DNA of 64,000 bases from Halopseudomonas litoralis. Its GTDB lineage: Bacteria > Pseudomonadota > Gammaproteobacteria > Pseudomonadales > Pseudomonadaceae. The stretch lies in contig NZ_LT629748.1 of the NCBI RefSeq assembly GCF_900105005.1, forward strand, positions 2,852,001-2,916,000, given 5' to 3'. Below, one piece after another: positions 38,478-46,821 of the stretch; positions within the stretch are counted from its first letter, which is position 1; each line of letters begins with the position of its first letter. A program made the translations under genes and the position numbers. The notes beneath the pieces were generated by a model. That model made no database searches, had not been told where the DNA came from, and worked only from the letters and a program-made list of their open reading frames with translations.

Positions 38478-39682
38478 TCAAACTCCCCATCGGTTTGCAG
38501 AACCCGCACCCGCTGACCATCGTAGAGTGCGGCACGCCCATCGGTCACCACCAGCTCGTTCTCCTCTACCCCATCGAGAACGGCACGGTAGGCGCCAGCC
38601 TGCTGACCCAGTTCTACCCGACGCTCGTTGACCCGGCCACTGTCCCTGTCCACCACGAAGAGAAAGGTCTGATCGTTACGAAAGCGCAGCGCTTCCAGGG
38701 GTACGGCCAGATTGTCCTGCAGCGCCGGCAGGGCAATCCAGACCGCGACGAACTCGCCATCCTGCAACCGGGGATTCTCGCCTTCGGTGTGCGCGATGAC
38801 TTCAAAGGTGCGGGTTTCCGGATCAAGGGACGGACTGATCGCATGCACATTGCCGGCCACTCGGTCCTCGCCGATCAGCGGATCGACATCACGACCGTCC
38901 AGCGGTGGCTCGCCACCGATCACCACCCGGGCACCGTTCTCGACCTTCCGGAAATCATAGGACGGCAGATCCACCCGCACCTCGAAGCGGTTCGGATCGA
39001 TCACCAGCGCCGGCACCGTGCGCAGCGCATTCTGCTCGGAGTTTGTCTGCACTATGCTGGGCATGAAATAGCGGCCCTTCTCGATATTCAGCCGCGCCAA
39101 CACCCCATCGATGGGCGATATCAGACGCGACTCATCGACACTCAACTGCGCCTGCGCCAGTTGCGCACGGCTGTTGTCCCGTGCTGCGGTGGCCTGCTCC
39201 ACCTGCACCACGGCCTGGTCCAGTTCCTGCTGCGAGGCTGAACGCTGCTCGATCAGCGTTTCGTAACGCTGGCGGGTTACCTTCGCCAGGGAGAGGTTGG
39301 CTTCGGCTTCGGCCAGTGACGCCCTGGCCGCCTGCAGATCCGCCTGCACCCGCTCCGGAGCCTGATGGGCAATCAATTGTCCGGCCTTGACCGGACTACC
39401 GATCCGCAGATCCTCATCCACGTGGGATACCACCCCCTGTTGAGTGAAGGTGAGAAATTCTCGCTGGCGGGAACGGGCGGTGCCCTGACTGTAAACCCAG
39501 GCCTGCAGGTTGCGATGTTCCACCGGCGTTACCTTGACGCTGACCACCTGCGCACCGCCATCCTGCTGCTCGGCGGCGCTGGGCTGAGCGTCCTGCAGCG
39601 GGTCCGGCTCCTCCGCGCCGCCACAACCCAGCAGTCCGAACAGCAAGGCCATGCCAATGGCGCTCAGTCGAGTCTTGTTCAT
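38474..39682 (-). CDS. RND efflux periplasmic adaptor (membrane fusion) lipoprotein
   Basis: 402 residues, starting MNKTRLSAIGMALLFGLLGCGG: a lipoprotein signal with lipobox LLGC (Cys20). An acidic, Gln-rich linker leads to the barrel-sandwich hybrid (TFTQQGVVSHVDEDLRIGSPVKAGQLIA), a coiled-coil hairpin of Leu/Ala/Gln-rich heptads (about residues 110-165), then the returning lipoyl half (SPIDGVLARLNIEKG) and beta-barrel domains. It bridges the RND protein and outer-membrane channel. Its stop abuts the next gene with 4-base overlap, and the preceding channel gene ends at the base before its start. Confidence 0.92.
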   Translation of the reverse strand: MNKTRLSAIGMALLFGLLGCGGAEEPDPLQDAQPSAAEQQDGGAQVVSVKVTPVEHRNLQAWVYSQGTARSRQREFLTFTQQGVVSHVDEDLRIGSPVKAGQLIAHQAPERVQADLQAARASLAEAEANLSLAKVTRQRYETLIEQRSASQQELDQAVVQVEQATAARDNSRAQLAQAQLSVDESRLISPIDGVLARLNIEKGRYFMPSIVQTNSEQNALRTVPALVIDPNRFEVRVDLPSYDFRKVENGARVVIGGEPPLDGRDVDPLIGEDRVAGNVHAISPSLDPETRTFEVIAHTEGENPRLQDGEFVAVWIALPALQDNLAVPLEALRFRNDQTFLFVVDRDSGRVNERRVELGQQAGAYRAVLDGVEENELVVTDGRAALYDGQRVRVLQTDGEFE

Positions 39683-41173
39683 TTATCTGCGCTCTTCTGG
39701 TGGGTTGGTGGAAAAGCTGCCGGCAGCAGCGGGCGTCACCGCAAGAACCTTGGGCGTGGGCTCGAAGCCGCCGCCCAAGGCCAGATGCAGGGCGATACGG
39801 TTTTCGATGCGCGCATGACGGGCAGTGATATGGGCGCTGCGGCCATTCAGGGCGCGCTGCTGGCTTTCCAGTACGTTGAGAAAGGGGTCTATGCCTTGCT
39901 GATAGCGGTTATAAGACATGTGCACTGCCTCTTCGGCAGCGCTGGCAGACAAATCCAGACTGGCTTCGCGCCTTTCCAGCACCGTATCCACCGCCAGCAT
40001 ACTTTCCACTTCTGCCAGCGCGTTCAGCGCCGTTTCGACATAGCCATGCAGCGCTTCATCCTGCTGGCCTTCAGCGATATCAACCTGGGCTACCAGGCGC
40101 CCGCCCTGAAATACCGGTTGCATGATCTGCCCGGCAATTGACCATACGAGATTGCTGCTATCAAACAGACCAGACAGCTCGCCGCTGGCATAACCCGCCG
40201 AGCCGCTCAGTGATAAAGAGGGTAGAAAGGAGCGCTGGGCTGCGCCCAATTGGTAACCGGAGGCCAGCAAGGTCAGCTCCGCGGCGCGTACATCCGGCCT
40301 CCGTTCCAGCAGCTCCGCAGGTACCCCTGCCGCTGGCGCTGCTGGTACGCCGGGCAGTGCGTCGGCCGTCTGCAGAGTGCCCGCCGGGTAATAACCGAGC
40401 AATATGTCGAGCTGACGCAGGGTACGCGCCAGGGCCTCACGTCGCTGCTCCAGCCCTGCTTCTGCAGAGCCCAGATTGGCTTCGGCCAGCTTGGCATCCG
40501 CTGGAGAGGCAATGCCGACCTGCGAGCGATTGCCAATCTGCCGGGACATCTCCGCCAACGCCTCGACGGTGCTCTCGGATAGTTCTACCTGAGCACGTGC
40601 ATGAACGATGTCGTAATAGAGTTGCACCACCTGAGCCACGACCGATTGCCGGGCGCCGCGTAATTGCTCGGCGCTGGCCAGAAATTCAGCGCGCGCAGCC
40701 GAAGTCAGTGCCGACAGCCGGCCCCATAGATCCAGCTCCCAGCTGACGTCCAGTGAGGCATTGTGATTGTTGCTGATGAAGGCCATGTCATCGGTCAGCT
40801 CCCCCAATGGCCCAGCCATGGCACTCATGTTCTGCCGCTGGCGGGCGCTATTGAAGCCTATTCCGGCCTGGGGGAGCTGATCACCCCGGTTCAGCCTTAC
40901 GCGCGCTTCTGCCACTCGGGCGCGGGCCAATGCCTGAGCCACACCCGGGTTGCGCAGCAACGCGGTGTCGACGAACCGATTCAGTTGGTCATCATCGAAG
41001 TCCTTCCACCAGCGCTCTACCGGTGCGTAACCATCAGCGAGGGTGCCATCGAAGGTCTCTGGCAGGGCGAACGGCAACTGCGGTTCTGCCGGCGGCGCTA
41101 CGCTACAGGCGCTGGACAGTATGGCCATGACCAGAACAACGCAGGGTAGCGACTTGTAAAAGCTGAAATTCAT
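39683..41173 (-). CDS. Outer-membrane efflux channel lipoprotein (NodT/OprM type)
   Basis: 496 residues. The N-terminus ends in lipobox SSAC (Cys23) followed by SVAPPAEPQ. Two repeats of the TolC/OprM fold can be seen, with coiled-coil helices such as ALARARVAEARVRLNRGDQLP and LAEANLGSAEAGLEQRREALARTLRQLD. It forms the trimeric exit duct. First gene of the three-gene efflux operon, transcribed on the minus strand. A palindrome that may be its operator lies 23-39 bp upstream. No regulator gene is adjacent. Confidence 0.9.
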   Translation of the reverse strand: MNFSFYKSLPCVVLVMAILSSACSVAPPAEPQLPFALPETFDGTLADGYAPVERWWKDFDDDQLNRFVDTALLRNPGVAQALARARVAEARVRLNRGDQLPQAGIGFNSARQRQNMSAMAGPLGELTDDMAFISNNHNASLDVSWELDLWGRLSALTSAARAEFLASAEQLRGARQSVVAQVVQLYYDIVHARAQVELSESTVEALAEMSRQIGNRSQVGIASPADAKLAEANLGSAEAGLEQRREALARTLRQLDILLGYYPAGTLQTADALPGVPAAPAAGVPAELLERRPDVRAAELTLLASGYQLGAAQRSFLPSLSLSGSAGYASGELSGLFDSSNLVWSIAGQIMQPVFQGGRLVAQVDIAEGQQDEALHGYVETALNALAEVESMLAVDTVLERREASLDLSASAAEEAVHMSYNRYQQGIDPFLNVLESQQRALNGRSAHITARHARIENRIALHLALGGGFEPTPKVLAVTPAAAGSFSTNPPEERR

Positions 41174-41195
41174 TCACCGTCCTTTTCTGGCTTCC

Positions 41196-41212
41196 GAATG
41201 AGTTATTCATTC
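41196..41212. promoter_or_regulatory. TetR-like operator before the efflux operon
   Basis: GAATGA-GTTAT-TCATTC (41196-41201 and 41207-41212) is a perfect 6+6 inverted repeat with a 5-base centre, of the kind bound by TetR-family repressors of efflux pumps. It lies 23 bp upstream of the channel gene start. Confidence 0.5.
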
Positions 41213-41332
41213 TAGCCCAGCCAACCCACCACCGGCTGACTTCCCGGACCCCATCTTGGCTCCGCTGCGATATGCTCGCTTGGCGAACACTATCAAGACA
41301 TCGTCCCTTTGGGGAAATTCCGACAGTGGCGC

Positions 41333-42751
41333 TCAGTCACGCCGCAACCGCGCCATCAGTCGATGTCGCCAGCTGGACTTCTGCTGTTCCTGTGGCGTTG
41401 GCCAGTCCAGTTTCTTGCTTTCACATTGGACTATACCGTTGGCTCCCAGGCGCAAGCGCCAACGCTGGGCCCTTGTGTGTTGCTGGCCCGGTTCGGTGAG
41501 TACCAGCAGCAGGTTATAGTCGTGCTGCTTTTCGATGGCGTGGCCCTCAACTGTGGAAAAGGCTTCCCCATCATCGGCGAGAGTAAACAGGCGGTTACGG
41601 GTAGGCTCTATCAACTCACACAGTGGTTCACAGTCCAGATTCACTCGCTCTTGAATCTCATTCTGCTCCAGCGCCGCCTTATCCAACTGCAAGTGGGTGC
41701 GATAGCAGATGATATGGCGCTCTTCATTGGCCCATTTGCCGGAATGCTCCAATACATCTCGCGGTAGATCAGCCAACTTGTAGTAGTCCAGCCAGACCAA
41801 CTGCTGCGCCATCAGCTGTTTGGTATAGGGCATCAACAGACGGTTTTTCCAACGCGCCCTGCCCTTGCGCAACCAACGGGTGAGCAGGGTGATCAAATCG
41901 TCACGCAACAGATCGCGGACGCCATACACCATGGCAATCCCCAGCAACAGAGTGATGGACAGCTGACTGGCGCTGCGAGCGTTGAACAGCACATAGGTAA
42001 ACAGTCCCATGATCAAGGTGGTGCTCGCTGCCTTGACCAGCTTGCGGGTCCCCGATCCCAGCTCGGTGAGCTTCGAGCGCAGCAGCACAGGATACTCCAG
42101 CAGCCGGTGATACAGGCTCATGCGGTTCCATACCCGGGTTGGCTTGCCACGGAAGTCGGCCAGGTACTCGCGCTCCTTGCGGATCCGATACTCCTCCAGC
42201 AGAAACTCCTCGACTGTCTCACGCAGCTCCGCATCCAGTTCCGAGTAACCCTCCAGCGTCATGCATTCCAGCAGGAACTGCTCGGCGTACCAGGAGAAAT
42301 AGATATCCATCTGCCGGAAATAACGCTGCTGACTGCTCGGCTCGGGTACCGTTCGGCGCAAGCGCTGGGCATAGGTCTCACTCAGACGCAGGGCCCGTGT
42401 TATGGGCTCGGCCGTGGCCACACCGGCGCTCTGTAGCTGCTGACGCAATCGGTCCACCGAGGCTTTGTAGCGGAACAACCAGGAACCGTAGGTAATCTCG
42501 TAATGGGGCGACATCAGCGCGAAGGAGCTGTCCTCCTTGCTGGCACGCTCCTGGGCTGGCAGGCCCAGCAGACCAAAGCGGTGCAACAGGGAGGTGAGAT
42601 AGAACTGCTGCTCGGACATTGTCCAGGCGGCAAAATTGCTCTCGTGGGGCGTGAACAGGTACAGTTCAATCTCGTAGCGGCCCGGCTTCTTGAGCGTGCG
42701 GGTCAGCTGCAGACGGTAATCACCCTTGCGTTTCAGTGAGAACACGGTCAC
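41333..42751 (-). CDS. Conserved-looking hypothetical membrane protein, 472 residues
   Basis: I do not recognise this protein. It begins MTVFSLKRKGDYRLQLTRTLKKPGRYEIELYLF, has a long soluble N-terminal region of about 240 residues rich in charged and aromatic amino acids, then two adjacent hydrophobic segments (about residues 243-262 KAASTTLIMGLFTYVLF and 267-285 LSITLLLGIAMVYGVRDLL), and a basic amphipathic stretch (RWLRKGRARWKNRLLMPYTKQL) before a C-terminal domain of about 150 residues. No catalytic motif is visible. It is monocistronic, between the efflux operon (divergent start 160 bp away on the same strand) and BenE. Length and codon pattern support a real gene. The FTPHESNFAAWTMSEQQFYLTSLLHRFGLLG region looks like an ordered N-terminal domain. 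Confidence 0.75.
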   Translation of the reverse strand: MTVFSLKRKGDYRLQLTRTLKKPGRYEIELYLFTPHESNFAAWTMSEQQFYLTSLLHRFGLLGLPAQERASKEDSSFALMSPHYEITYGSWLFRYKASVDRLRQQLQSAGVATAEPITRALRLSETYAQRLRRTVPEPSSQQRYFRQMDIYFSWYAEQFLLECMTLEGYSELDAELRETVEEFLLEEYRIRKEREYLADFRGKPTRVWNRMSLYHRLLEYPVLLRSKLTELGSGTRKLVKAASTTLIMGLFTYVLFNARSASQLSITLLLGIAMVYGVRDLLRDDLITLLTRWLRKGRARWKNRLLMPYTKQLMAQQLVWLDYYKLADLPRDVLEHSGKWANEERHIICYRTHLQLDKAALEQNEIQERVNLDCEPLCELIEPTRNRLFTLADDGEAFSTVEGHAIEKQHDYNLLLVLTEPGQQHTRAQRWRLRLGANGIVQCESKKLDWPTPQEQQKSSWRHRLMARLRRD

Positions 42752-43029
42752 TCCCTTCGATGTTCATGGCCATTCTTGGGCCTGACTGCGACACCTCCCT
42801 GGCAGGAGGTATGGCCCGCTTCAATCCTAGCATGACCGCGCCAGCGCGGCGTGGGGCCACAAGATAACCAGGACATTCGCGCTGCCATTGCGGTGTCGAG
42901 CCAGGTTAATATGAGCTCCACGGCACAATCCTCTGCTGCACAGGAAATCATGGTGATCAATACCAATTCATACCTGTTGTCTGGCCGGCCTTTTCTGCAC
43001 GATTTTTCGCCTGCAGCCAAGGGCCGAAT

Positions 43030-44259
43030 GTGAGTTTCTTCAAGGACCTGTCCCTCTCCTCCTTCAGCGCCGGCTTTGTCGCGGTACTGGTAGGCTTCAC
43101 CAGTTCTGCCGCGCTGGTGTTCCAGGCTGCCCGCGAGCTTGGGGCCACACCGGCCCAGATCGGCTCATGGATGCTGGCGCTCTGCCTGGGTATCGGTCTG
43201 TCCGGCATCTATCTTTCCTGGCGATTCAAGGCGCCGGTAGTCACCGCCTGGTCAACGCCGGGCGCCGCGGTATTGGTCACCGCTGCGTCCAGCGCGAGCC
43301 TTCAGGAAGCCACCGGCGCTTTCATTATCTGTGGACTGCTGATGGCGCTATGCGGTTTCTTCGGCTGGTTCGAACGCATCATGCAGCGCATTCCGCCGGC
43401 AATTGCCGCAGGCATGCTGGCTGGTGTGCTGCTGCGTTTTGGCATGGAGGCCTTCGCCGCACTGGAAACCGCATTCGGCCTGGTATTGCCGATGCTGCTC
43501 ACCTACTTGCTGGCTCGGCGATTGATCCCGCGCTATGCGGTGATAGCGCCTCTGGTGGTCGGTATTGCGGTGGCGGCGACTGCTGGCATGCTGGATTTCA
43601 GTGCATTGAGTTTCACCGTCACCACGCCACAGTGGGTTACGCCGTCTTTCAGCGTGCAGGCACTGATGGGCGTGGCCTTACCCTTGTTCGCTGTGAGCGT
43701 GGCATCGCAGAACCTGCCCGGGCTGGCGGTGCTACGGGCCGCTGGCTACCAGACACCCGCTTCGCCGTTGATCGGCTGGACCGGAATGGCAACCCTGGTG
43801 CTGGCCCCCTTCGGTGCCTTCGGTATCAACCTGGCTGCCATTACCGCAGCCATCTGCACCGGTCCCGAGGCCCATGACGACCCCGGCAAGCGTTATACCG
43901 CTGCGATTGTGTCCGGTATCTTCTATCTGATTGCGGGTATTTTCGGAGCCAGCATCGGTGCATTGTTTCTGGCATTTCCCAAGGAACTGGTGCTGGCCAT
44001 TGCCGGTTTTGCCTTGATCAATACCATCGGCAGCGGGCTCGTCAGCGCACTGCAGGAAGAACGCCACCGCGAAGCGGCGCTGATAACCTTTCTGGTCACC
44101 GCCTCAGGCGTATCGCTGCTGGGAATAGCCTCGGCGTTCTGGGGGATGGTAGCGGGCGCCGGCGCATTGCTTATCCTGCAAGCGCCCGGCCTGCAGAGCC
44201 AGCTCAGACGCAACGGGAAGACGGAGCCAGCCCAGGCTCAATCGACAGAGAAGAGCTGA
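43030..44259 (+). CDS. benE: BenE family benzoate/H+ symporter-like transporter
   Basis: 409 residues with about twelve membrane helices and the nucleobase-transporter-like fold of BenE: FSAGFVAVLVGFTSSAALVFQAARELGATPAQI at the start, GTTPALVTAWSTPGAAVL-like central motif (VTAWSTPGAAVLVTAA), IPPAIAAGMLAGVLLRFG, and ASQNLPGLAVLRAAGY. The start is GTG 43030 within GAATGTGAG; no upstream ATG in frame gives a better N-terminus. No benzoate-catabolic genes are nearby, so the substrate is unconfirmed. A 278-bp space before it holds nothing else I can support. Confidence 0.88.
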   Translation: MSFFKDLSLSSFSAGFVAVLVGFTSSAALVFQAARELGATPAQIGSWMLALCLGIGLSGIYLSWRFKAPVVTAWSTPGAAVLVTAASSASLQEATGAFIICGLLMALCGFFGWFERIMQRIPPAIAAGMLAGVLLRFGMEAFAALETAFGLVLPMLLTYLLARRLIPRYAVIAPLVVGIAVAATAGMLDFSALSFTVTTPQWVTPSFSVQALMGVALPLFAVSVASQNLPGLAVLRAAGYQTPASPLIGWTGMATLVLAPFGAFGINLAAITAAICTGPEAHDDPGKRYTAAIVSGIFYLIAGIFGASIGALFLAFPKELVLAIAGFALINTIGSGLVSALQEERHREAALITFLVTASGVSLLGIASAFWGMVAGAGALLILQAPGLQSQLRRNGKTEPAQAQSTEKS

Positions 44260-44288
44260 AGTTCTGAAAAGCCCAAAAGACGCCCATT

Positions 44289-44310
44289 AAAAAACCCCGC
44301 CGAGGCGGGG
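44289..44310 (-). terminator. Rho-independent terminator of the Rsm-like RNA
   Basis: On the minus strand: CCCCGCC-TC-GGCGGGG followed by TTTTTT (stem 44310-44295, U-run 44294-44289). It closes the small RNA and could also end acyl-CoA dehydrogenase transcripts, as I see no other terminator after that gene. Confidence 0.9.
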
Positions 44311-44416
44311 CTTCGCAAAATAACGTCCTGATCATCATCCTTAACGAGAGCACTTCCTGTAGCTTGTTCCCTGCTCCCTATTGGTGTTTCTCCGCTTCCT
44401 GCGATGCATCCTTGCG
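44289..44416 (-). ncRNA. RsmY/RsmZ/RsmX-type regulatory small RNA
   Basis: This roughly 128-nt minus-strand segment contains eight GGA motifs (TCC on plus at 44326, 44338, 44355, 44368, 44375, 44391, 44397 and 44409), in contexts such as CAAGGATG, GCAGGAAGC, AGGGAACA, ACAGGAAG, TAAGGATG and TCAGGACG, and ends in a GC-rich terminator with six U. This is the hallmark of RNAs that sequester RsmA/CsrA proteins. A -10-like TACTAT (44428-44423) and a palindromic GacA-type box centred about 65 bp upstream of the inferred start at about 44416 complete the expected architecture. No protein frame fits. I cannot say whether it is the RsmX, RsmY or RsmZ orthologue; GCAGGAAGC is like RsmY. Confidence 0.85.
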
Positions 44417-44472
44417 AAACCAATAGTACGTAGATGGTATGGATCGGCCCATAGGCTATTACCGCCACGCCT

Positions 44473-44490
44473 TGTAGGCCTTCTCCTACA
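44473..44490 (-). promoter_or_regulatory. GacA upstream activating sequence (GacS/GacA box)
   Basis: TGTAGG-N6-CCTACA on both strands (44473-44490), a perfect 6+6 palindrome with 6-base spacer, fits the TGTAAG-N6-CTTACA box in front of rsm RNA genes, with one symmetrical substitution per arm. Its centre is about 65 bp upstream of the inferred RNA start, the spacing expected. It lies 15 bp after the acyl-CoA dehydrogenase stop. Confidence 0.8.
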
Positions 44491-44505
44491 CCTCAACAAA
44501 GTGTC

Positions 44506-46290
44506 TCAGAACTGAGCCGCCTCCAACTCAAACAGCGACTCACTACCCGCGCGCACCGCCGCGCTCAGCGACTGGACTCTCGGCAGCAAACGCTTGAAAT
44601 AGAAGCGAGCGGTGGCCAGCTTGGCCTGGTAGAAACCATCCCCGTCCTGCTCCACAGCCAGCGCGGCCTTGGCCATGCGTGCCCACATATAGCCATAGGC
44701 GGTATAACCGAAGGTATGCAGATATTCCACCGACGCAGCGCCGACTTCATTGGGGTTGGCCTTGCTGCTTTCGATGACCTGAGCCGTCAGCTGCTTGAGG
44801 TTTTCCAGTGCGGCCTGCAACGGCTGAACAAACTCGTCCATGTCAGCTGCGCCATTGTCAGCAATGAAGTCCTCGATTTCATCAGCGAACACCTTGAAGA
44901 ACGCGCCGCCATTGGCAACGGTCTTGCGCCCCATCAGATCCAGCGCCTGAATACCGTTGGTGCCTTCGTAGATCTGCGCAATACGCACATCCCGCACCAG
45001 TTGCTCCTGACCCCACTCGCGAATGTAGCCATGCCCGCCGAGCACCTGCTGGCCGTGTACGCAGTTTTCGAAGCCCACGTCGGTGAAGAAGGCCTTGGCC
45101 ACTGGCGTCAGCAGTGCAACCAGATCTTCGCCCTTCTTCTTGATCTGCTCATCTTCAGCAAACTTGCTGATATCCAGCTGCATGCCGACATAGGTCGAGA
45201 AGGCGCGGCTGCCTTCGATCATGGCCTTCATGGTCAGCAGCATGCGCCGCACGTCCGGGTGCACTATGATCGGGTCGGCGGCCTTGTCCGGCTGTATCGC
45301 ACCGGTCGGCGCACGGCTCTGGATGCGTTCACGCGCATAGGCGACAGCGGTCTGGTAGGAGGCTTCGCCGCAACCGATGCCCTGGATGCCGATGGACAGG
45401 CGCTCGTAGTTCATCATGGTGAACATGGCGTTCAGGCCCTTGTTCACTTCGCCGATCAGATAGCCCTTGGCACCGTCGAAGTTCATCACACAGGTGGCCG
45501 AGCCCTTGATACCCATCTTGTGTTCGATCGAGCCGCAGCTCAGGGTATTGCGCTCGCCCAGACTGCCGTCTTCGCTGACCAGGAACTTGGGCACCAGGAA
45601 CAGGGAAATACCCTTGGGGCCGGCCGGTGCGTCGGGCAGCTTGGCCAGAACCAGGTGAATGATGTTTTCGGTCAGGTCATGCTCACCGCCGGTAATGAAG
45701 ATCTTGGTACCGGTAACGGCATAACTGCCATCGGCCTCGGGTACAGCCTTGGTGCGGATGATGCCCAGGTCGGTGCCGGCATGCGGCTCGGTCAGGCACA
45801 TGGTGCCAGCCCAGGTGCCGGCGTACATGTTCGGCAGGTACTTTTGCTTGAGCTCTTCGCTGCCATGGGCGTCCAGCGCCAGGGTGCTGCCGGCGGTCAG
45901 GGCGATATACAGGGCAAAGCTGCTGTTGGCGCCGTAGATCATTTCCTCGACCTGCACACCGAGGGTCTTGGGCATGCCCAGTCCACCGTATTCGGCATTA
46001 CCTGCCAGCCCTACCCAGCCGCCTTCGGCATAAGTGCTATAGGCTTCCTTGAAGCCGGCAGGAGTGGTGACTTCGCCGTTGTTCCACACCGCGCCTTCTT
46101 CGTCACCGTTGCGATTCAGTGGCGCTATGGTCTGCGAGGTGATCTTGGCGGCTTCCTCCAGCATGGCATCAGCGGTTTCAGCATCGATGGCGCCATTCAG
46201 GCCGGGCAGGCTCTGCCACAGCTGGTCGGCTGCAAAGGTTTCATTGAGAACGAAACGGATGTCACGCAGGGGGGCTTGGTACTCGGCCAT
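44506..46290 (-). CDS. Acyl-CoA dehydrogenase (FadE-like, 594 aa)
   Basis: A long-form FAD acyl-CoA dehydrogenase: N-terminal helical domain (PLRDIRFVLNETF, typical of this subfamily), FAD/substrate beta domain with TMCLTEPHAGTDLGIIRTKA and KIFITGGEHDL, then the C-terminal helical domain with the active-site region and FGGHGYIREWGQEQLVRDVRIAQIYEGTNGIQALDL (here VLGGHGY). An extra C-terminal domain extends it to about 600 residues. It performs the first beta-oxidation step. It strongly resembles the paralogue at 46964-48754; the pair recalls the PA0506/PA0508 genes of P. aeruginosa. Chain-length specificity cannot be read. A GacA box and small RNA follow closely. Confidence 0.92.
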   Translation of the reverse strand: MAEYQAPLRDIRFVLNETFAADQLWQSLPGLNGAIDAETADAMLEEAAKITSQTIAPLNRNGDEEGAVWNNGEVTTPAGFKEAYSTYAEGGWVGLAGNAEYGGLGMPKTLGVQVEEMIYGANSSFALYIALTAGSTLALDAHGSEELKQKYLPNMYAGTWAGTMCLTEPHAGTDLGIIRTKAVPEADGSYAVTGTKIFITGGEHDLTENIIHLVLAKLPDAPAGPKGISLFLVPKFLVSEDGSLGERNTLSCGSIEHKMGIKGSATCVMNFDGAKGYLIGEVNKGLNAMFTMMNYERLSIGIQGIGCGEASYQTAVAYARERIQSRAPTGAIQPDKAADPIIVHPDVRRMLLTMKAMIEGSRAFSTYVGMQLDISKFAEDEQIKKKGEDLVALLTPVAKAFFTDVGFENCVHGQQVLGGHGYIREWGQEQLVRDVRIAQIYEGTNGIQALDLMGRKTVANGGAFFKVFADEIEDFIADNGAADMDEFVQPLQAALENLKQLTAQVIESSKANPNEVGAASVEYLHTFGYTAYGYMWARMAKAALAVEQDGDGFYQAKLATARFYFKRLLPRVQSLSAAVRAGSESLFELEAAQF

Positions 46291-46455
46291 GGGAACTCCT
46301 CAGTCAATATGCCCGCTCGAACGGGTCGATTGGCCGATTGTAGACCGAGAACTTTTTAAACGACAGCGTCTTGTTGTGACTTTTATCTTTATTATGGTCA
46401 CGAACTGTCGAATTGGCCGGCTTTGGTGGGGCGGTTGGTTTGTGCCCTGGTCGCA

Positions 46456-46555
46456 GGATAGTATTCCCCTCATCTGAACGCGCACCCCGCCATCGATGGC
46501 GCTCGTCTACGGCCGTCCCTGGCCGCAGACGGTTCTGACGAGGGGAGTATTACCC
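46456..46555. repeat. Structured hairpin element L (three-way-junction family)
   Basis: A 100-nt element. Outer stem: 46456-46471 (GGATAGTATTCCCCTC) with 46540-46555 (GAGGGGAGTATTACCC), 13 Watson-Crick and 2 G-U of 16, then GAAC/GTTC after a small internal loop. Inside: palindrome GCCATC-GATGGC (46489-46500) and a long hairpin GTCTACGGCC / GGCCGCAGAC around the loop GTCCCT (46515-46520). Inverted partner of the element at 46822-46925. The whole 46291-46963 gap contains no gene; it holds this element, a REP doublet and the partner. Confidence 0.8.
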
Positions 46556-46663
46556 TACGCCTGACTAGCTCGGAGTGGTTGATGGAAGAATCTGGATACA
46601 CCGCAGCGGCGCGCGGTCACGCAGCCAACAGCGTGCTGGCGTGATAAGCGGAAAGCGGGTTTG

Positions 46664-46727
46664 TGTGGGAGCGGTCTTGCCCGCGAGGGTTTCCTGCAGG
46701 CCGTTCGCGGTCAAGACCGCTCCCACA
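46664..46727. repeat. Pseudomonas-type REP doublet
   Basis: TGTGGGAGCGGTCTTG-C-CCGCGA (46664-46686) faces its reverse complement (46705-46727) with one mismatch across an 18-bp centre. This is the GTGGGAGCGG...TTGCCCGCGA palindromic unit common in Pseudomonas genomes, in a BIME-like head-to-head pair. REP units are mobilised by RAYT transposases; no RAYT gene is in this window. Confidence 0.85.
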
Positions 46728-46821
46728 AAAACAGCCCGGAATTGACTGGAACCATAAAACTTTCCACAGACGCTTACCCATACCAAAGCGGTACCCGCAG
46801 CCCCTACAGAGGATACGGGTC

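Noticed and set aside
42793..42810. Hairpin ACCTCC-CTGGCA-GGAGGT with TCCCTG, considered as a fifth member of the AGGGAY-loop family
   Set aside because: No outer stem and the motif lies in the stem rather than the loop; it does not share the architecture.
42748..43020. 90-residue minus-strand frame between the hypothetical protein and benE
   Set aside because: Cysteine- and arginine-rich composition without domain, partly overlaps the neighbouring gene; treated as chance.
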